From Planctomycetaceae bacterium (lineage in GTDB: Bacteria; Planctomycetota; Planctomycetia; Planctomycetales; Planctomycetaceae): a stretch of 64,000 nucleotides of DNA. Below the pieces are notes generated by a model, which saw only the letters and a program-made list of their open reading frames with translations, made no database searches and was not told the DNA's origin. Below are positions 28,001-36,411 of this stretch, one piece after another. The DNA lies in the NCBI GenBank assembly GCA_002726205.1, contig PBSL01000001.1, forward strand, positions 29,310-93,309. Direction: 5' to 3'. Position numbers and translations under genes: made by a program. The stretch's first letter is position 1. Every line of letters starts with the position of its first letter.

Positions 28001-28447
28001 GCCCTTGGCGCTGATCCTGGTATTGGACAACGTGAGCGTCTTCAGACCGGTCAACGATTTCAGCGATTTCAACCCGTTGTCAGTGACGTTGGTGTTGCTC
28101 AGATCCAGTGTCTTGAGTTCATCGAGATTCTCCAGGTGCACCAGGCCCGCATCGGTCACCAATGTTCCCGACAGATCCAGTTCGACAACCCTGGCCAGTT
28201 GTCCGACTTCCGCGAGTTCCGGATCACCGGCAGACTGCGGAAGCGTGATCTTCTCGATCCGTTCTCGATCCTCGTCCTGCTCGATCACTGCTCCGGCACG
28301 CCGCAGGGCAATCGCCGGATCATTGTCGCTGCACCCGCCGGTCACGCCCACCAGCACAAGCATCGACGCCAACCACAGGGCAACACAACGACTCACTTTT
28401 CCGTCTCCGGCACGTTCCGTCATCGTCTCTCTACTCACGGCTGTCAT
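25058..28447 (-). CDS. secDF: SecD-SecF fusion with an N-terminal leucine-rich-repeat insertion
   Basis: This 1129-aa protein joins SecD and SecF in one chain. Residues about 21-37 form a hydrophobic helix ending in TGGC, which could be SecD TM1 or a lipobox. Residues about 84-167 are at least three LRR units (VVELDLSGTLVTDAGL, TLDLSNTNVTDNGL). SecD proper starts near 190 with KLGIDLAGGANLVLQV, the P1 domain, and runs through GMAVDANVLIFERIREE. SecF begins about residue 670 with FNFIGHRT and LDIDFRGG, and ends with VGYSLNDTIVVFDRIRE. SecDF uses proton flow to pull proteins through SecYEG. ATG 28447 lies 4 bp after the upstream stop. Confidence 0.93.
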   Translation of the reverse strand: MTAVSRETMTERAGDGKVSRCVALWLASMLVLVGVTGGCSDNDPAIALRRAGAVIEQDEDRERIEKITLPQSAGDPELAEVGQLARVVELDLSGTLVTDAGLVHLENLDELKTLDLSNTNVTDNGLKSLKSLTGLKTLTLSNTRISAKGLIEHIPGFPALSTLVLTPAVKPQPPVGGDGSWLKRLFSGVKLGIDLAGGANLVLQVDEVKATEQQKELTKSVMAQMATAINKRANPGGNKELTVRPLGTNRIEVIIPRADPQVVEQTKRMMTRLGSLELATLANGRDHPTLVSRARDPQLQGNQIRNAEGVLEGQWHPVDPNGQVDGSYDVQIMERSGSDGNQVDHVLVMYEPETGRVTGDHLYRVYETTDDSGRLAVGFTLNMAGSNRFSDLTGKNEPTADKSFYRRLAIVLDGNVFSAPRLESRISSNGIISGDFTKQEINELIGVLDAGALEVPLLPEPVSELSISPTLGEDVQNKGVMAIGIAALTVIVFMFIYYRLSGLVAIVCLLLNLVLVLGTMIFIEATFTLPGLAGLVLTIGMAVDANVLIFERIREEQRRGGAVRMAIQNGFARALTTIVDANVTTLLVAAVLYAIGTDQVRGFAVTLFIGIVMSMFTALYVGRLLFDVWESRKHRERIQMNSLPGISGREFNFIGHRTIAACVSVLVIVVGMTAFFYRGVNNLDIDFRGGRAVSFQFREAHDSDDVKEKLEQVRAAKFSEEFDDSFTLEKLTQIEDEAGAEAVAAAGSGFPFRLRTTTKAKEGDDDQRGTSRTESVNEKIQSWIAESFKDDSKFRLTTMSVDFDTVREITDAANKDFFGGHQAELNFGNADKVARENVVAYVAGGLEKGLALANLDPTAIEGRFEVEPLEDDKRAETALNWVVRFRPIVVKADVVKALEQMKSDQDGTPRFDEVTSFDSAVAVEMQNSALLAMLFSLVAIVAYIWFRFQRIDFGLAAVVALVHDVMVVLGGVSLAGLAASQAGWEGGLLQLQDFKINLPMIAAFLTIVGYSLNDTIVVFDRIREVRGKNPSLTPEMVNLSLNQTLSRTLLTSLTTFIVVVILYFGGGDGIHGFAFCLVMGVVVGTYSSIFVASPALLWMMNPDSAFHRFAGQILGTKSQAPRRSTATHA

Positions 28448-28451
28448 CTGA

Positions 28452-29207
28452 TTATTCTTTCGGCGCGGCGTCGGAATCGTCCGATCCGTCGGTACCAATC
28501 GTCGCGATGGGCTGCTGGTCGTAGATCACCGTCAAGCCGGGGACATCAAGACTGGTCTTGATCGACTCGTTGACCCTGTACTCACGATTCTGGCTGTCGT
28601 ACTCATCGATCGCCTGGCTGTAGGCTCGTTCTTCGGCAGCATCCACAACCAGTTCCTTGGCCATCGGCCAAATCCCCAGCGTGACTGCCGTCGCCACGAC
28701 ACCAAACCGAAACGAGGCCTCTTCCATCCCCAGCTTCATCGCCACCAACCGGCCCACGCTCAGTGGAACGGCGAAGGTGGCCCCGATCAGGAACAACGCT
28801 CGTGTGCCCGTTTCACTGTCGAAGAACAGTCCCGGTCGAAATGCGAACACGACCAAGGCCAGAAACACATAGAGCAGACACATCAGTGGGAACAGGCGAC
28901 CGGGGAGTTGTTCCCGCGAACCCATCCATCCGCCCAGGCCGATGATCCCCAGCATCAACCCCAGCAGAACCCGGGTGCCGGTGTCCAGTTCAACGACCAG
29001 CCCGGGCACCAGTGCGCCGACCGCCATCATCGCGGCAAAGCCCAGGACACCCATCGTGATGTAGCTATCCTCGAAGGCCTCCTGCCTGGCACATCGCCGG
29101 GACACGAACACACCGCCGACCACGGCGATCACCAAGTAAGCCGCCGACACCCAGGCCGGCACCTCGGCCAAAAGTAGGGGAACCGATAGCGGATGACTCG
29201 CGTTCAT
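28452..29207 (-). CDS. Polytopic membrane protein between yajC and secDF
   Basis: The 251-aa product begins at ATG 29207 (GGGA upstream). It has about six hydrophobic helices, for example VSAAYLVIAVVGGVFVS, LLGLMLGIIGLGGWMG and LMCLLYVFLALVVFAF. A C-terminal soluble tail rich in acidic and polar residues carries a VPGLTVIYDQQPIATI segment. I do not recognise a named family. It lies in the yajC-secDF run, with 55 bp to yajC and 4 bp to secDF, so it may assist protein export. No enzymatic motif is visible. Confidence 0.7.
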   Translation of the reverse strand: MNASHPLSVPLLLAEVPAWVSAAYLVIAVVGGVFVSRRCARQEAFEDSYITMGVLGFAAMMAVGALVPGLVVELDTGTRVLLGLMLGIIGLGGWMGSREQLPGRLFPLMCLLYVFLALVVFAFRPGLFFDSETGTRALFLIGATFAVPLSVGRLVAMKLGMEEASFRFGVVATAVTLGIWPMAKELVVDAAEERAYSQAIDEYDSQNREYRVNESIKTSLDVPGLTVIYDQQPIATIGTDGSDDSDAAPKE

Positions 29208-29262
29208 CTGAATCCCGTTTCCGTCTGGAATCACCTGAAAATACTGTCAGACCCTGGGCTGT

Positions 29263-29763
29263 TCAGTCGCCGGAATCGTCACCTGACGACTTTCCTTCCC
29301 CGTCGCTGTCAGGCCCCATCGGCCCCTGAATGCTGCGGCGCAGAAACTGCAGCTGCGTGTCACGGTCGACCTCCAGGACCACGAGATCGCGACCTTCATC
29401 GACCGACACGACTGTCCCGACAATGCCACCCGCGGTGACAACACGATCGTGTTTTTGCAGCGAACTGATCATCGCCTCCCGCTTCCGACGCTCTTTTTTC
29501 TGGGGTGCAAGTACGATGAAATAAAAGAGCAGCCCCATGCCGATGATCAGGATCATCGGGTTGCCCATCAGGCCCGGTGGTTGGTCCTTTTTGGGATCTG
29601 CATCCGGTGCCGCTTCATCGGCGGGAGCCGAATCAGGCGCCACATCGGCGGGAGCCGAATCAGGCGCCACATTCTTCTGGGCGGCAACCGGCAACACCAT
29701 CAACAGTGCCAGCGCCACCACGGCCACCAGGCCGACGACTCCAATTTCACGCTGACACAACAT
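29263..29763 (-). CDS. yajC: Preprotein translocase subunit YajC with extended N-terminus
   Basis: The C-terminal part is typical YajC: a single helix (GNPMILIIGMGLLFYFIVL, 67-85), then APQKKERRKREAMISSLQKHDRVVTAGGIVGTV. YajC binds SecDF in the inner membrane. The protein is 166 residues instead of about 100. Before the usual helix lie another hydrophobic segment (about residues 7-28, ending VAAQ, possibly a cleavable signal) and an acidic Ala/Pro stretch with a nine-residue tandem repeat VAPDSAPAD. The tail is rich in Asp, Gly and Ser. AGGAG lies upstream of the ATG. tgt is upstream, as in the widespread tgt-yajC-secD order. Confidence 0.9.
   Translation of the reverse strand: MLCQREIGVVGLVAVVALALLMVLPVAAQKNVAPDSAPADVAPDSAPADEAAPDADPKKDQPPGLMGNPMILIIGMGLLFYFIVLAPQKKERRKREAMISSLQKHDRVVTAGGIVGTVVSVDEGRDLVVLEVDRDTQLQFLRRSIQGPMGPDSDGEGKSSGDDSGD
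29618..29671 (-). repeat. Two tandem 27-bp repeats inside yajC
   Basis: Positions 29618-29644 and 29645-29671 are near-identical direct repeats. They encode two copies of VAPDSAPAD in the extended N-terminal linker of YajC. A third, diverged copy (EAAPDADP) follows in the protein. Such in-frame repeats can expand or contract by slippage. Confidence 0.8.
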
Positions 29764-29972
29764 AACGCCCGGCTCCTCGTCTCCTGGTCACGGTCCGCCG
29801 TCGCCACTCAACAGATCAACAACGGCCCGCGACCGTGGTTCTTCCCAACCGGCGACGTTTTCGTTGATTCAGCTGCCCTCCCGGGGGCACAAGCCAAACC
29901 CGCTCCACGAAGACCAACCGCCACTACGACGGGCCATTTCACCGACAAAACAGGGAGAAACAAGCCCGTATC

Positions 29973-31103
29973 CTAGACGGATGTTGTCAAAGCGGCAAGG
30001 TGAACAGAGTGAAACTCATCGAGCCGATCCATCCTGATGGCCTCGCCCAGGGATCGCAGGAAGTTCTGGTAGAACATGAGGTTATGGTAAGACAACATGA
30101 TCGGACCCAGCATCTCCTTGGCCTGGAAGAGATGCCGGATGTAACCCCGGCTGAATCCCGAACACACCCGACAACGACAATTCGCATCCAGCGGTCCGCG
30201 ATCGGTCTTGAAACGGCTGTTGCGGATCCGTATTTCTCCTTCCGAGGTGAATGCTGACGCGCTGCGACCGTTGCGAGTGGGCATCACGCAATCAAACAGA
30301 TCCACGCCTCGCACCACGGCCTCGAACAGGTCCCGTGGCGTACCAACCCCCATCAGGTACCTCGGCCGGTCAACCGGCAGCAGAGGTACCGTCACGTCAA
30401 GAGTGTCGTACATGGCATCGGGAGACTCGCCGACACTCAATCCTCCGATCGCATATCCCGGGAAATCCAGCGGGAGCAACCCGTCGGCTGATCGTTGCCG
30501 TTCGGCCGGGTTCGTTCCTCCCTGAACGATGCCAAACAAGGCCTGATCGTCACGGGTTTGCGCATCGCGGCACCGGGTCGCCCAGCGAGTTGTTCGTTCC
30601 ACCGCATGCCGCAGCGTCTCGATCGGCACATCATGCGACGGACATTCGTCAAGGCACATGATGCAGTCGGCGCCCAACTGTTCCTGGATGCCAATCGCTC
30701 TCTCGGGCGTCAACTCCAACCAGGCCCCGTCGATGTGCGATTTGAAGGAGACCCCCTCCTCGGTCAGGTTTGCCAATTGCGCCAGGCTGAAAACCTGGAA
30801 GCCACCACTGTCGGTCAGAATTGGTCCGTCCCATTGCATGAATTCATGCAGGCCTCCCAACGCCTCGACGACATCCGAGCCCGGCCTCAAGGCCAGATGG
30901 TAGGTGTTTGCCAGGACCATCTGCGCGCCGGTTTCTCGCAAGTCCTCGGGCCAGTGCCCCTTGACCGTCCCACACGTCCCCACCGGCATGAATGCCGGTG
31001 TCTGCACGGTCCCGTGAGGCGTTTTCCATGTTCCGCACCGCGCCGCGGTACCGGAACTCGTTGCCAAGATCTCGAATTCAAATGCACGGGCCGAGCAATT
31101 CAC
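29973..31103 (-). CDS. tgt: Queuine tRNA-ribosyltransferase
   Basis: The 376-aa TIM-barrel enzyme exchanges guanine-34 for the queuosine precursor in GUN-anticodon tRNAs. Seen motifs are TPAFMPVGT, the catalytic [41 protein letters not shown] and the zinc site CRCRVC with a histidine about 27 residues later. The start is GTG 31103 with AAGGA upstream. It overlaps the stop of the GspF-like gene by 4 bp (GTGA). An ATG-type extension to 31220 would read into that gene and is rejected. yajC follows after about 210 bp. Confidence 0.94.
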   Translation of the reverse strand: MNCSARAFEFEILATSSGTAARCGTWKTPHGTVQTPAFMPVGTCGTVKGHWPEDLRETGAQMVLANTYHLALRPGSDVVEALGGLHEFMQWDGPILTDSGGFQVFSLAQLANLTEEGVSFKSHIDGAWLELTPERAIGIQEQLGADCIMCLDECPSHDVPIETLRHAVERTTRWATRCRDAQTRDDQALFGIVQGGTNPAERQRSADGLLPLDFPGYAIGGLSVGESPDAMYDTLDVTVPLLPVDRPRYLMGVGTPRDLFEAVVRGVDLFDCVMPTRNGRSASAFTSEGEIRIRNSRFKTDRGPLDANCRCRVCSGFSRGYIRHLFQAKEMLGPIMLSYHNLMFYQNFLRSLGEAIRMDRLDEFHSVHLAALTTSV

Positions 31104-32137
31104 GAGATTCCTTCCAGGGCCTTGTTGATCTGGTCGACGTACCACGAAAAGAATCGGATCACAAAGAATACGATGAACCCCGCAACGGTTGCCCAGATCA
31201 CCCAGGCGAAAGCGCCACACATCCTCGACAGAGAACGTCGGGCCTGCTCCTGAAACTCCGGGCTGAGCCGCTGCAACTGTTCCGGAACAGTCCCGGACGT
31301 TTCTCCGACGTGGACAATCTCGAGAAACTCCTCGGGAAACAACCCGACATCGGACAGGGCTTCGGAGAGCGACTCACCAGCCTCGATGCTGCGACAGACC
31401 GTCTCGGTGGCTGCCACGAACGCTCCGTTACCGGTTGCCCGAAAAGACGCCGTCAAGCTCTGACGCATCGGCATCCCCGTCTGTTGTGTCAGGTAGTAAG
31501 CCCAGGAAAAACGAGAAATCGCAAACGCACGCTGACACGACCCCACGACCGGAATCCCCAACAGCAAGCGGTCGAGTACGCGACGGGCCGCGATCGTCCG
31601 CGCGGCCAACAGGTAGCCGCCTGTCAGCAGCCCGACGATTCCATAGACGATCGCCAACCAGATGATGGCGCCGCCACCGCCGCGCAATCCGAAAGTCACG
31701 ACCGCGAGTGCCTCACCACCGGGAATCATCCCCAGGACGACAATCAGCAGAGCAATCACCAGCGTGGCAATGACGAACTGGACAACCGGCCAGGTGATCT
31801 GTGAAACAAACTGCCGTCGCAATCTCACCGTGTTCTCGAAATGTTCGGCCAGATGTTCGAGTACCTCCGGCAGGGCCCCGCTGTGTTCGGACATTCGCAC
31901 CATGTCGATCATCAGCGTCGGGAATCGCCCGACCTGGGCAGCCATGGCCTCCGAGACCTCTTCACCCTGACGGACCAACTCCGACATTTCTCTCAGTGCG
32001 CGGTCGCAGCGGGGATCCCGACTCTTCCTTCCGGCAACTTCCAGGGCGCGGATCACCGCGACGCCGGAATGCAGCAGTGTCGACAGGCTGCGACAGGCGA
32101 CAGCCAACGCGCTCTTGCGAATCTGTGGTCCCAACAC
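31100..32137 (-). CDS. Type II secretion/type IV pilus GspF/PilC-family inner-membrane protein
   Basis: The 345-aa product shows the duplicated GspF domain. The first copy begins [20 protein letters not shown], with the GEEVSEAM motif and [17 protein letters not shown]. The second has [27 protein letters not shown] and [18 protein letters not shown]. Hydrophobic helices lie between the copies and at the C-terminus. Such proteins sit at the base of pilus or type II secretion machines, yet no GspE, GspG or other pilus gene is nearby. The start is GTG 32137 with GAGG upstream. The downstream tgt start overlaps its stop. Confidence 0.85.
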   Translation of the reverse strand: MLGPQIRKSALAVACRSLSTLLHSGVAVIRALEVAGRKSRDPRCDRALREMSELVRQGEEVSEAMAAQVGRFPTLMIDMVRMSEHSGALPEVLEHLAEHFENTVRLRRQFVSQITWPVVQFVIATLVIALLIVVLGMIPGGEALAVVTFGLRGGGGAIIWLAIVYGIVGLLTGGYLLAARTIAARRVLDRLLLGIPVVGSCQRAFAISRFSWAYYLTQQTGMPMRQSLTASFRATGNGAFVAATETVCRSIEAGESLSEALSDVGLFPEEFLEIVHVGETSGTVPEQLQRLSPEFQEQARRSLSRMCGAFAWVIWATVAGFIVFFVIRFFSWYVDQINKALEGIS

Positions 32138-32288
32138 TGTGTTTTGCCTCGTCGTTGACCGTCGCGGCGACTTTCATCCGATCGTCGTGATTGCCCACGA
32201 ACCACCAACCACGATTCTTGGGTCGGCTTCGATGATCGTCAACGCCGACGTCGTCGAGGCGATGCCCTCTGGGAACTGGTCTCGACGA

Positions 32289-32311
32289 GCAACGGGCTGG
32301 GCGCCCGTTGC
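32289..32311. repeat. Strong inverted repeat upstream of fabI
   Basis: GCAACGGGC at 32289-32297 pairs perfectly with GCCCGTTGC at 32303-32311 around a 5-nt loop (TGGGC). It lies in the divergent gap between the GspF-like gene and fabI, 35 bp before the fabI ATG. It could be an operator or an mRNA leader hairpin; there is no T-tract. Confidence 0.6.
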
Positions 32312-32346
32312 GTTCACGAGCCGATTCTGTCAAAGTGTCGCGCATC

Positions 32347-33186
32347 ATGCCGTCGGACTTTCTCGAATTGGCCGGCCGCCACGTGCTGGTCCTGGGAGTT
32401 GCCAACCGCAAGAGTGTCGCGTGGCACGTCGCCCAGGTCCTGACCGAAGCTGGCGCCCACGTGATCTACGGGGTTCGCAGTCCGCAACGCGCCGACGCCG
32501 TCCGAGCCCTGGTTGGGACAGATGCACCGGTGCTCGTCTGCGACGTCGAAAAGCCCGAGGAAATCCAGCGGCTCCGCGACGAGGTCGCGGCGACCTGTGG
32601 CAGCCTGCACGGGCTGGTTCACTCGATCGCCTTTGCTGACTACTCGGCCGGCTGGCTGCCCTTTCACGAGACGCCTCGCGCGGCATTCCTGCAGGCGATC
32701 GACATCTCCTGCTATTCGCTCCTGGCCGTCTCGGATGCCTTCCGCGAGTTGATCGATCCCGAATCCGGCAGTGTCGTGACAATCTCGATCTCCACGACCC
32801 GGATGACCGCCGAGAACTACGGTTACATGGCACCGGTCAAGGCGGCCCTGGATTCGTCGGTCTGTTTTCTGGCCAAGTCGTTCTCTGCCTTCAGCCGCAT
32901 TCGATTCAATGCCGTGTGTCCCGGCCTGCTGAAAACGTCGGCCTCGGCCGGAATCCCCGGCTACGTTGACAGTTTCCTCTACGCTGAACGAGCAACGCTG
33001 CGCAACGAAGCCGTTCAGACCGAAGAAGTGGCCAACACGGCTGCCTTTCTGCTGTCGCCACGCTCCTCGGGCATCAATGCCCAGGGGCTGGTCATCGATG
33101 CCGGCATGTCGATCAACTACTTTGACAAGGGACTGGTCGGGGGTTCCGAGCAGGCAGGCACCTCCCATCCGGAGCCGTCTTCGTGA
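32347..33186 (+). CDS. fabI: Enoyl-[acyl-carrier-protein] reductase
   Basis: The 279-aa SDR-superfamily enzyme reduces enoyl-ACP in the last step of each fatty acid elongation cycle. FabI features are the variant nucleotide motif [23 protein letters not shown] in the substrate loop, and ISTTRM before the active site. The catalytic pair has FabI spacing (YGYMAPVK, tyrosine and lysine seven apart). The C-terminus has [19 protein letters not shown] 32347 is used, removing an unlikely 13-residue extension. Its stop overlaps the GTG of the GT39-like gene (GTGA), indicating coupling. Confidence 0.92.
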   Translation: MPSDFLELAGRHVLVLGVANRKSVAWHVAQVLTEAGAHVIYGVRSPQRADAVRALVGTDAPVLVCDVEKPEEIQRLRDEVAATCGSLHGLVHSIAFADYSAGWLPFHETPRAAFLQAIDISCYSLLAVSDAFRELIDPESGSVVTISISTTRMTAENYGYMAPVKAALDSSVCFLAKSFSAFSRIRFNAVCPGLLKTSASAGIPGYVDSFLYAERATLRNEAVQTEEVANTAAFLLSPRSSGINAQGLVIDAGMSINYFDKGLVGGSEQAGTSHPEPSS

Positions 33187-34976
33187 CCGACACCCGTTTT
33201 GGGGAACTCGAAGGGTCCAGTGATCTGGCGGCAACGCAGCAGCAACATCCACACGCTTTGCCGGAACGTGCCTGGCCAGGGCGAGCCGCTCCTTTTGCCG
33301 TGGCGGCGCTGTGCTTGTTGGTGACGGCCTGGTCGGTTCGTGAACCGGGCCTGACCACCGATGAACCTCGATACATCGAGAACACCGAACGGTTGCACTC
33401 GTGGTTTGGTCAACTGGTCGACCAGGGTCCGAGCGTGGCCTTCCAGCACCAGCAACTGGCCGACGGGTGGTATTACGCCCGTCCCGACAGCAAGAACCTG
33501 CCCCTGGTCAGTCTTGTTGGGTCGCTGGGCAGGCTGACAGTGGGCCGGTTCGACTCGGAACCTGCCTCCTACCGGTGGGGCAACCTGCTGATCCTGGCAG
33601 TGACCTGTGGCGTCGTCTTTGCCTGGATCCGAGAGGAAATCTCGCCCCCGGCCGCCGTGGTTGCCGTGGCCGCGCTGGTCGGCATGCCCCGTGTCTTCAC
33701 GCATGCACAGCTGATGAGCATCGACCCCCTGGTGGCCTCCTTTCAGGTCCTTTCCTGCTGGGCGCTCTGGAAGAGTCGCGACCACCGGGGCTGGACCTGG
33801 CCGGTCCTCTTCGGAGTACTGGCGGGAATCGGTGCCATGTCAAAACCGACATTCTGGCTGATCGTCCCTGGCTGGATTATCTGGGCCGCGTTCACCGGCC
33901 CCAGACGTCTCTGGCGAGCAGGAGTCTGCCTGGTGATCGTGGCCCCACTTTCGGCGTTGTTCCTGATGCCTCCCTGGTGGACGAATCCGCTCGCTGGATT
34001 TCTCGACTATCTCGACCTGCTGCTGAACGATCCGGCCGGATGGAAAATTGATGTCTACTACCTCGGCCACATTTTCCAGACCGAGTTGACCCCGGGAGTC
34101 GCCCCGATTCCGGTTCCCTGGCACAGTGTCCCGCTCCTGACGGCCATCACCACTCCCCCCTGGATCCTGGTGCTGCTCGTCGTGGAAGTCATCGGCTGGA
34201 TTCTCGCTTTGCTGTTGGCCGTGTTGACCGCCCGGGCCGACAGGGCAACTGATCACCCCGTCCCGGACCCATCCGAGGACACGGCGAGTGAGAACCGGGC
34301 GATCGCACTGCAGGGATTGTGGCTCATGGCAGCCGCCATTCTCCCCCTGATCGTGATGCTGCCTGGCACGCCGGCCCACGACGGCACCCGGTTGTACCGC
34401 CCGGCGCACTATTTCGTCGCATTGCTGGTTGCCGCGGGTTTCGAGAGGATTCGTCAACGCTGGCTCAGTGACCGTCGCCATTGGCTGACCGCGACATCAG
34501 CCGCCAGCCTGGCCGTTCTCGCCACCTGGACAACTCTCGCAGCCCAACCCGCAGGACTTTCCTACTACAACAGCTTCGTTGGTGGTTTCGCTGGCGCATC
34601 CCGGACGGTCCCGCTGGGGCCTTCGTTGCCCGAACCACGGCGACCGTTGCATGAGATCAGTTACTGGTGGGAGTTGCTCAACCGCAGGGCTCTCGACGAC
34701 ATGCAACAACACCTGCCGCAGGGGGCTCGGGTGACCTTCTTTCCCGAGCATTACGGAGGTGACCTCCTTCAGAAATGGGGTCACCTGAGAAAGGACCTCC
34801 AGATTGTCTCGACCACCGAGGCCGAGTACATGCTGATGTATGGCCGCATGGGACGAGTGGTCGATCCCCGTGCTCACCCCTCGGGCACTCGTTTCCTGCA
34901 CGGGGCTCCCGACTGGGAGCTACGCGTCGACGGTGTCCGCGTGGCGGTCCTGGTCCGAGTCAATCGTCCCCAGTGA
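33183..34976 (+). CDS. GT39/ArnT-like polytopic glycosyltransferase
   Basis: The 597-aa membrane protein has an N-terminal helix followed by [16 protein letters not shown]. The acidic pair (DE) matches the first periplasmic loop of ArnT/PMT-type lipid-dependent glycosyltransferases. About ten further hydrophobic helices follow, including a [17 protein letters not shown] segment. A soluble C-terminal periplasmic domain starts near residue 480. The family transfers sugar from a polyprenyl-phosphate donor to lipid A, protein or another acceptor; the acceptor here is unknown. The start is GTG 33183 within a 4-bp overlap with fabI. Confidence 0.78.
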   Translation: MTDTRFGELEGSSDLAATQQQHPHALPERAWPGRAAPFAVAALCLLVTAWSVREPGLTTDEPRYIENTERLHSWFGQLVDQGPSVAFQHQQLADGWYYARPDSKNLPLVSLVGSLGRLTVGRFDSEPASYRWGNLLILAVTCGVVFAWIREEISPPAAVVAVAALVGMPRVFTHAQLMSIDPLVASFQVLSCWALWKSRDHRGWTWPVLFGVLAGIGAMSKPTFWLIVPGWIIWAAFTGPRRLWRAGVCLVIVAPLSALFLMPPWWTNPLAGFLDYLDLLLNDPAGWKIDVYYLGHIFQTELTPGVAPIPVPWHSVPLLTAITTPPWILVLLVVEVIGWILALLLAVLTARADRATDHPVPDPSEDTASENRAIALQGLWLMAAAILPLIVMLPGTPAHDGTRLYRPAHYFVALLVAAGFERIRQRWLSDRRHWLTATSAASLAVLATWTTLAAQPAGLSYYNSFVGGFAGASRTVPLGPSLPEPRRPLHEISYWWELLNRRALDDMQQHLPQGARVTFFPEHYGGDLLQKWGHLRKDLQIVSTTEAEYMLMYGRMGRVVDPRAHPSGTRFLHGAPDWELRVDGVRVAVLVRVNRPQ

Positions 34977-35014
34977 GCCGGCCTCGGGCAGTCTCGCCGA
35001 CCCTACTGACCGTC

Positions 35015-36271
35015 TCACTTTGGAGCGGCAATGCAGAACAATCCCGCTTCGGTTCTCAGAAAGATCTCCCCGTCGGAGAACGCCGGTGTCGCATTGCTCT
35101 TCTCTCCGATCGAATTGCTCGCCACGAGATCAAATTTTTTCGGTGTGGGGCGAAACACGTGCGTCGTCCCGCCCTGGTCGGTCACATAGAGGTGGTCCCC
35201 GGCCCGAACGGTTGAACTCCAGGCATTACCCGACGGCAACCGTGCCTGCCAGGCCAGTTTACCGGTCTTCACTTCAATGCATTCCACGGTTCCGGGACCG
35301 GCGTTGGCCACATAGACATGGTCACCAACGATGACTCCCGAACCAATCCGTTGCGGTTGCTTGGCCTCAACCCGCCAGAGGCGATGTGTCTTGGTCACGT
35401 TTCCGTTGCCACCCAATCGAAAGGCCATTCGCGGCCCCTGGTAGCCCCCCATCGCCACACCGATGTTGCCGCTGATCAGTGGTGAGGTGTAGACGAGGTC
35501 ACCGCGGGGACTTGGCAGGCCATCGACACTCCAGAGAACCTTGCCGTTGCCCGGATCATAGGCGACGACGCGGGTCGCCATGCTGCAGATCAACTGGTCG
35601 GTGCCCCCAACGGTGGCCAGCACCGGTGTGCTGAACGAGGCAACCATCCGCGGATCTCGATCATTGGCCCCTCCCGGCTCGGGTGTCTTCCAGATCACCT
35701 TGCCGGTGGCAATGCTGACGGCCAGCATAAACGTTTCAACCCCCGGTCCATGGTGTAAGAAAACCCGATCGGCGTAGATGACCGGTGACGACGCATAGCC
35801 CCAGATGTGTTTGACATCGCCTGGATCGAGTTTCCAGAGCGGGCGTCCTTCGTGGTCATAACAGAACAAACCGGCCGACCCGTGCCAGACCACCACCCTT
35901 TGGCCATCGGAAACGGGTGTCGAAGCGCCGTAAGGATTCGTCTTGTGCGTCGGCTCGACTTTCTCGAAAGCCACGACCCGCGACCAGGACTGCTTACCGG
36001 TCTTACGATCGAAGCAATACAGGCCCCGCTGTGTGCCCTGGGCATTCGCACAGGTCACAAAGACCTTGCCGCGAGAGATCACCGGGCTGCCATGACCGGC
36101 ATGCGGCAACGCCGCCCGCCACTTGACGTTCATCTGTGGCCCCCACCGCAACGGGACCTGTTCGGTCGACTGGCCATCGCCACGCGGACCACGAAACGAT
36201 GGGGAATCGGCTGCCTGAACCGTCAGGCTCGCCAGGCAGATGGGCACGAGTACGATCTTCCAGTACTGCAT
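35015..36271 (-). CDS. Secreted PQQ-type beta-propeller repeat protein
   Basis: The 418-aa product has a signal peptide (MQYWKIVLVPICLASLTVQAA) and then FRGPRGDGQS, the usual opening of planctomycete PQQ_2 propellers. Blades of the form GLYCFDRKTGKQSWSR, MLAVSIATGKVIWKT and CIEVKTGKLAWQ recur to the end. No quinoprotein active-site residues are recognisable, so it is probably a structural or binding propeller in the periplasm, in the manner of BamB. AGGAG precedes the ATG. It is convergent with the GT39-like gene and divergent from the FGGY kinase. Confidence 0.85.
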   Translation of the reverse strand: MQYWKIVLVPICLASLTVQAADSPSFRGPRGDGQSTEQVPLRWGPQMNVKWRAALPHAGHGSPVISRGKVFVTCANAQGTQRGLYCFDRKTGKQSWSRVVAFEKVEPTHKTNPYGASTPVSDGQRVVVWHGSAGLFCYDHEGRPLWKLDPGDVKHIWGYASSPVIYADRVFLHHGPGVETFMLAVSIATGKVIWKTPEPGGANDRDPRMVASFSTPVLATVGGTDQLICSMATRVVAYDPGNGKVLWSVDGLPSPRGDLVYTSPLISGNIGVAMGGYQGPRMAFRLGGNGNVTKTHRLWRVEAKQPQRIGSGVIVGDHVYVANAGPGTVECIEVKTGKLAWQARLPSGNAWSSTVRAGDHLYVTDQGGTTHVFRPTPKKFDLVASNSIGEKSNATPAFSDGEIFLRTEAGLFCIAAPK

Positions 36272-36411
36272 GGATGGGGCTCCTGGTCGGAATTGCTATA
36301 GTCACTCTACGCCGCGATCAGCGGTCGGACAACACACCCGTTGACCGCGGCCCGATCTCACGCCGATCCGCTCCCCCCGTTTCCCCACCCCAGCCAACAA
36401 GTCGCTACCTG

